From positions 124,001-188,000 of the forward strand of contig JANZNS010000007.1 in assembly GCA_025153445.1 (NCBI GenBank): a DNA stretch of 64,000 bases, read 5' to 3'. The position numbers were made by a program, and so were the translations under genes. Of the stretch, positions 60,529 to 64,000 are shown piece after piece (the stretch's first letter is position 1; the number at the start of each line of letters is the position of its first letter). This DNA comes from Marinobacter sp. BGYM27. Its GTDB lineage: Bacteria > Pseudomonadota > Gammaproteobacteria > Pseudomonadales > Oleiphilaceae. The notes below the pieces were generated by a model. That model saw nothing but the letters and a program-made list of their open reading frames with translations. It was not told where the DNA came from and did no database searches.

Positions 60529-63288
60529 ATGATCCGACTTTTTCTGAGCATCCTGGTTTCTCTGGTTTTTTATAGCGGCGCCAGTCATGCGTCGCAACCT
60601 GAGAACATCGGCTTTTACTACGGCAACGAGGCCCCCGTCGCATCGCTAATGGCTTACGACTGGCTGGTACTTCAGCCCGATCGGGTCTCCGCTTCGCGAC
60701 TGGATGACCTGCGCCGCGCAGGCACCGTTCCGCTGGCGTATATCAGTCTCGGCGAAATCGCCCGTGACCACAAACAATACCGGCAAGCGCCAGCAAAAGG
60801 CCTGCTCGAGGAAAACAAAGCCTGGCGCAGCCGGGTGTTCGACCTGCGCAGGGAAGACGTTCAACGCTTTATCATCGACCAGTTGGTCGAACCTGCATTC
60901 AAGGCCGGCTTCAACGGCGTTTTCCTCGATACGCTGGACAGCTTTCAGCTCACAGAAGCCGGCCGCGCCGAACCGGAGGCCTTTGCCGCCGCTCAGCAGC
61001 AGATAATCGAGAAAATCCGTAATGCCCACCCGAAGGCACGCATACTGGTCAATCGGGGATTTCAGCTTCCCGATGCCGCGCGTGCTTTAGTCGATGGTGT
61101 CGTCGTTGAATCCTACCGCCGCGGCTACAACCCCGATAAAAAGCGTTATACCCGGGTCAGCGACAGCGACCGTGCATGGCTCGATCAGCAGTTCGACAAG
61201 TGGCGCCAGATCCGCCCGGACATTCCCTTTATCGCCATCGACTACATCGAAGAAGACAAAGACGCTGATGCGCTGGCGCGCCAGTTACGATCCGATGGCT
61301 TTATTCCCTACGTCTCTGACCCGGATCTACTGCGTCTGGGGCCAACACAGCCGTCCCGTGTCAAACGGCAAATTCTGGTGTTTCACGATGCTCCAAGCGG
61401 ACAACTGATCCAGAGCACCGCCCATATTCAAGGCGGCGTATTACTGGACGAGCTCGGCTACGTACCCCATTACCGTAGCACTCAGGCGCCGCTACCCAAG
61501 GAGCCCGCGACCGATCGGTTTGCCGGCATTGTGGTCTGGTGGGAAACCGCCGGCCAAAGTAACCGCCTGTGTAATTGGCTCATGCGGCAACAACAGGCAG
61601 GTTTGCCGGTTGTTGTGCTGGGCCAGGTGCCCGGTGAGCGGTCCTGCAAGCAGCTCATTGGCGCAGTCGCATTGGGCACACCTTCCGGCCAGCTCGACAG
61701 CAAGCCGTTGCAGCCTTCCTTTGCCAATTATGAAAGTCGTCGGCTGCCTGCCGCCGATGGCAGTTCGCTGCCACAAGTTGATACCGGCGCCGTCACGCCC
61801 TGGGCGACCATAACAGACAGTAAAAATATCGAATACACGCCCGTATACACTTTTTCAGGCGGCGGCGTAGCTTTGGCGCCCTACCTGTTCGAGCCCGGCC
61901 CGGACGACCAGAAATACTGGCTGTTCAATCCGATCACCTTCATGGCTGAAGCGCTTCGCAAGCCGTCTTTTCCTGCCATTGATGTGACCACCGAAACCGG
62001 GCGCATTATTCTGACCTCTCACATCGACGGCGATGGCTTTGTTTCACGTGGCGAGTTCCCCGGTGCGCCGCTTGGGGCAGAGGTCATAGAAGACAAAATC
62101 CTGAAGACCTACCCTATTGCCCATACGGTTTCGATTATCGAAGCGGAAACCAGCCCAAAAGGCATCTATCCCGCCACCAGTGCCGAGGCTGAACCGGTGG
62201 CACGATCGATTTTCCGTCTGCCCCAGGTCGAAGTCGCATCGCACTCATACAGCCACCCGTTTTTCTGGAATCTGCTGGAAGACGGGCCGAAGAAGCTGCC
62301 CAAATTCGCCGATTACGGTTACTCGCTGGATATTCCAGGCTATACACCAAAACTGGAAACGGAAATCGCAGGTTCGGTCGCGTATATCAATAAGCTCGCG
62401 CCGCCATCCAAACCGGTGAAGGTTTTTCTCTGGACCGGTGACGCCTTTCCTGGCGTCAATGCATTGCGTCAGGTGCGCGAGGCCGGGCTGGTCAATGTAA
62501 ATGGTGGTGACACCCACCCGCTGAAGTATGAATCCGAACTGGCGGGTGTCTGGCCCGTTGCGCGTCCGGTAGGGGACGAGCTGCAAATTTACGCCCCGGT
62601 GATGAACGAAAACCTGTACACCAATCTCTGGCATGGCCCCTACTACGGATTCCGGGATGTTATAGAGACCTTTAAAATTCTGGAGCGGCTTGGGCGCCTT
62701 AAACCCATCAGTATCTATTACCATTTTTACTCGGGCACCAAACCCTCCGCCTTGCACGCACTGCAGGATATATACGATTACGCCCTCAGCCGGCCTGTCA
62801 CCTCGCTGTTCCTCAGCCAGTATGCCAAGCGAGCCGAAACCGCTTATCGCTCGGTACTGATGCGTGACGATGACGGCCGCTATCAATGGCGAGGCATTGG
62901 CCAGCCCCATACCGTACGTATCGATCTGGGCCAGTATCCGGATATTGAGGCCAGCCAGGGTGTTGCCGGCTACAAAGATGACGCGGGGAAGCGCTTCGTT
63001 CATCTGACAGGGGCATCACCGGCGCTAAAACTGACGGAGACACCACCCTCGGCTCCTTACCTGCGCAGTGCCAATGCAGTGCTGACCCGCTGGACCCGGG
63101 AGCAAGACGGCAATCGCTGGCGCATATCGCTGGGCTTTGAGGGCCACCAGCCTCTGGATATCACCATGGCCGCCAAACGCTGCCAGGTGACGGGCGGCCC
63201 TGCTGTGAAGATCAAAACGGCGACTGATGGCGTCCATATCAGCACTGCGGGGCAGCGTATCGACCGACTCGATCTGGAGTGCCAGTAA
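60529..63288 (+). CDS. pelA: PelA: Pel polysaccharide deacetylase/glycoside hydrolase
   Basis: 919 residues, close to the 948 of P. aeruginosa PelA. Signal peptide (FLSILVSLVFYSGASHASQ). Residues 25-275 form the glycoside hydrolase 114/166 barrel (GIGFYYG-like NIGFYYGNEA, VPLAYISLGEIA, GFNGVFLDTLDSF, IPFIAIDYIEEDK). A central region (290-480) precedes a polysaccharide deacetylase-like domain: ILTSHIDGDGFVSRGEFPGA with metal Asp residues near 498-500 and VASHSYSHPFFWNL with two His near 570. In Pseudomonas PelA partly deacetylates the Pel N-acetylgalactosamine polymer and can hydrolyse it in the periplasm. It begins a pel operon, 4 nt before pelB. No strong ribosome-binding site is seen. Confidence 0.93.
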   Translation: MIRLFLSILVSLVFYSGASHASQPENIGFYYGNEAPVASLMAYDWLVLQPDRVSASRLDDLRRAGTVPLAYISLGEIARDHKQYRQAPAKGLLEENKAWRSRVFDLRREDVQRFIIDQLVEPAFKAGFNGVFLDTLDSFQLTEAGRAEPEAFAAAQQQIIEKIRNAHPKARILVNRGFQLPDAARALVDGVVVESYRRGYNPDKKRYTRVSDSDRAWLDQQFDKWRQIRPDIPFIAIDYIEEDKDADALARQLRSDGFIPYVSDPDLLRLGPTQPSRVKRQILVFHDAPSGQLIQSTAHIQGGVLLDELGYVPHYRSTQAPLPKEPATDRFAGIVVWWETAGQSNRLCNWLMRQQQAGLPVVVLGQVPGERSCKQLIGAVALGTPSGQLDSKPLQPSFANYESRRLPAADGSSLPQVDTGAVTPWATITDSKNIEYTPVYTFSGGGVALAPYLFEPGPDDQKYWLFNPITFMAEALRKPSFPAIDVTTETGRIILTSHIDGDGFVSRGEFPGAPLGAEVIEDKILKTYPIAHTVSIIEAETSPKGIYPATSAEAEPVARSIFRLPQVEVASHSYSHPFFWNLLEDGPKKLPKFADYGYSLDIPGYTPKLETEIAGSVAYINKLAPPSKPVKVFLWTGDAFPGVNALRQVREAGLVNVNGGDTHPLKYESELAGVWPVARPVGDELQIYAPVMNENLYTNLWHGPYYGFRDVIETFKILERLGRLKPISIYYHFYSGTKPSALHALQDIYDYALSRPVTSLFLSQYAKRAETAYRSVLMRDDDGRYQWRGIGQPHTVRIDLGQYPDIEASQGVAGYKDDAGKRFVHLTGASPALKLTETPPSAPYLRSANAVLTRWTREQDGNRWRISLGFEGHQPLDITMAAKRCQVTGGPAVKIKTATDGVHISTAGQRIDRLDLECQ

Positions 63289-63291
63289 GCT

Positions 63292-64000
63292 ATGGCGGCA
63301 CCACGGGAAAAGTTCTTCAGCCTGCCATCGCTGCTCATCGTTGCCGCGTTGATCGGATTGGCGCTCTATGCGCTGTTCCCGAGGCAGGCTGTGTTTGAGA
63401 ACGTAAACTATCTCGACCGCCCCGACGCCCTTTCTATTGCCTACCTCGACGTCCTGCTTCGGGCGGACCCGGACAATACCGCGGTCCGGATCAACCTCGC
63501 GCGCATGCTCCGGGTCACCGGCCAGAACGCCCGCGCAGAAACCATCCTGCGACCGCTGATGCAGCGGGATGCAATTCCATCACTGGCGTTCGGGGAGTAC
63601 ATCAACCTGCTGCGCCAACGCGTGTTCGCGGCCAAACCAGGCCCGGATCGCGATGCAGCTGAGCGTGAACTCTATCTCAACCTGCTTCAGCTGCCTCGTC
63701 AAAACTACCCGTTCGAACGGCGTATGGCATTGCTGGACAGTGCCACCGATGCCATTACACCACTGCAGTCCCAGGTGCTGCTGAGGGATATGCTGGCGCA
63801 AGCCTCAGACGCCGGTCAGCGACAGGCACTGCGAGTGCGCCTGGCCCGTATTCGAGAGTCCCAGGGCGCCCCGGGCGCTGCGGCGCAGCTGTTGAGCGAT
63901 AACATCAGCGACACACCACCGGCTCAGCAACCTGCGCTCTTCACCGAAATCATCCGCCTGCAACTGGCGAGCGGAGAGCCGGAAAAGGCACTGCTCACAT
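63292..64000 (+). CDS. pelB: PelB, N-terminal part (cut by window end)
   Basis: About 236 residues visible, starting 4 nt after pelA. One N-terminal membrane segment (FFSLPSLLIVAALIGLALYA) is followed by helical TPR-like repeats (LDVLLRADPDNTAVRINLAR, AERELYLNLLQLPRQ, GAPGAAAQLLSDN), the layout of PelB, whose periplasmic TPR domain binds PelA and whose C-terminal beta-barrel (outside the window) exports the polymer. The family match rests on context and domain order. Confidence 0.85.
   Translation, partial: MAAPREKFFSLPSLLIVAALIGLALYALFPRQAVFENVNYLDRPDALSIAYLDVLLRADPDNTAVRINLARMLRVTGQNARAETILRPLMQRDAIPSLAFGEYINLLRQRVFAAKPGPDRDAAERELYLNLLQLPRQNYPFERRMALLDSATDAITPLQSQVLLRDMLAQASDAGQRQALRVRLARIRESQGAPGAAAQLLSDNISDTPPAQQPALFTEIIRLQLASGEPEKALLT

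Noticed and set aside
62245-63003. 252-residue minus-strand frame opposite pelA
   Set aside because: Antisense shadow of pelA with no motif.

Overview
The window is ordinary bacterial chromosome, GC-rich (roughly 57-58 percent by eye) and densely coded on both strands. Gene content and order point to a marine-type gammaproteobacterium related to hydrocarbon degraders such as Alcanivorax or Marinobacter; the species cannot be named from sequence alone. Several blocks keep an order I know from Pseudomonas and relatives: coaBC/radC/rpmB-rpmG, an endonuclease-like gene/dsbA/cytochrome c4/engB, hemB-ppk, and rubredoxin reductase/rubredoxin/ubiC-ubiA/phoB-phoR.

Layout. 0-5 kb: housekeeping (coaBC end, radC, rpmBG, dsbA, cytochrome c4, engB). 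5.2-10 kb: a TetR regulator divergent from an aldehyde dehydrogenase, a Tat-signal lipoprotein and a GMC oxidoreductase, which look like an inducible alcohol/aldehyde oxidation unit. 10-17 kb: coaD, ferredoxin, gamma-glutamyltransferase, a DUF945 protein, polyphosphate kinase and hemB. 17-26 kb: a membrane VTT/disulfide-oxidoreductase fusion, a SutA-like small protein, TetR plus an AidB-like acyl-CoA dehydrogenase, DUF503, a PanP-type decarboxylase and an Mpo1-like membrane protein. 26-34 kb: phosphate permease, diguanylate cyclase, flavodoxin, an EAL protein and tesB. 34-43 kb: rubredoxin system, hpt, ubiquinone genes, phoBR, a PilZ-like response regulator, a lytic transglycosylase and nudE. 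43-51 kb: a PEP-CTERM protein, rsuA, a short asparaginase, PBP7, thioredoxin with a NemR-like TetR, ilvD. 51-58 kb: a second EAL protein and a Baeyer-Villiger monooxygenase/diiron protein/SDR/TetR cluster. 58-64 kb: Yip1, dienelactone hydrolase, a GST and the start of a Pel operon (pelA and partial pelB).

Themes. Oxidation of aliphatic or terpenoid substrates (ALDH, GMC enzyme, rubredoxin pair, BVMO cluster, acyl-CoA dehydrogenase, thioesterase) is mixed with biofilm functions: one diguanylate cyclase, two EAL proteins with eroded GGDEF domains, a PilZ-like response regulator, pelAB, and a PEP-CTERM protein behind a sigma-54 type promoter. No rRNA, tRNA, CRISPR array, prophage or intact insertion sequence was seen.

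The most unusual signals are in non-coding DNA. (1) A 264-bp element with perfect 25-bp terminal inverted repeats sits between a good Pho box promoter and phoB, so the phoB leader must carry it. (2) Related 15-bp TAGAC/GTCTA operators lie at a NemR-like TetR gene, at trxA 0.7 kb away and at a dienelactone hydrolase 10 kb away, suggesting a small regulon. (3) A GG-N10-GC promoter precedes the PEP-CTERM gene. (4) A perfect 16-bp palindrome lies between the -35 and -10 of the aldehyde dehydrogenase promoter.
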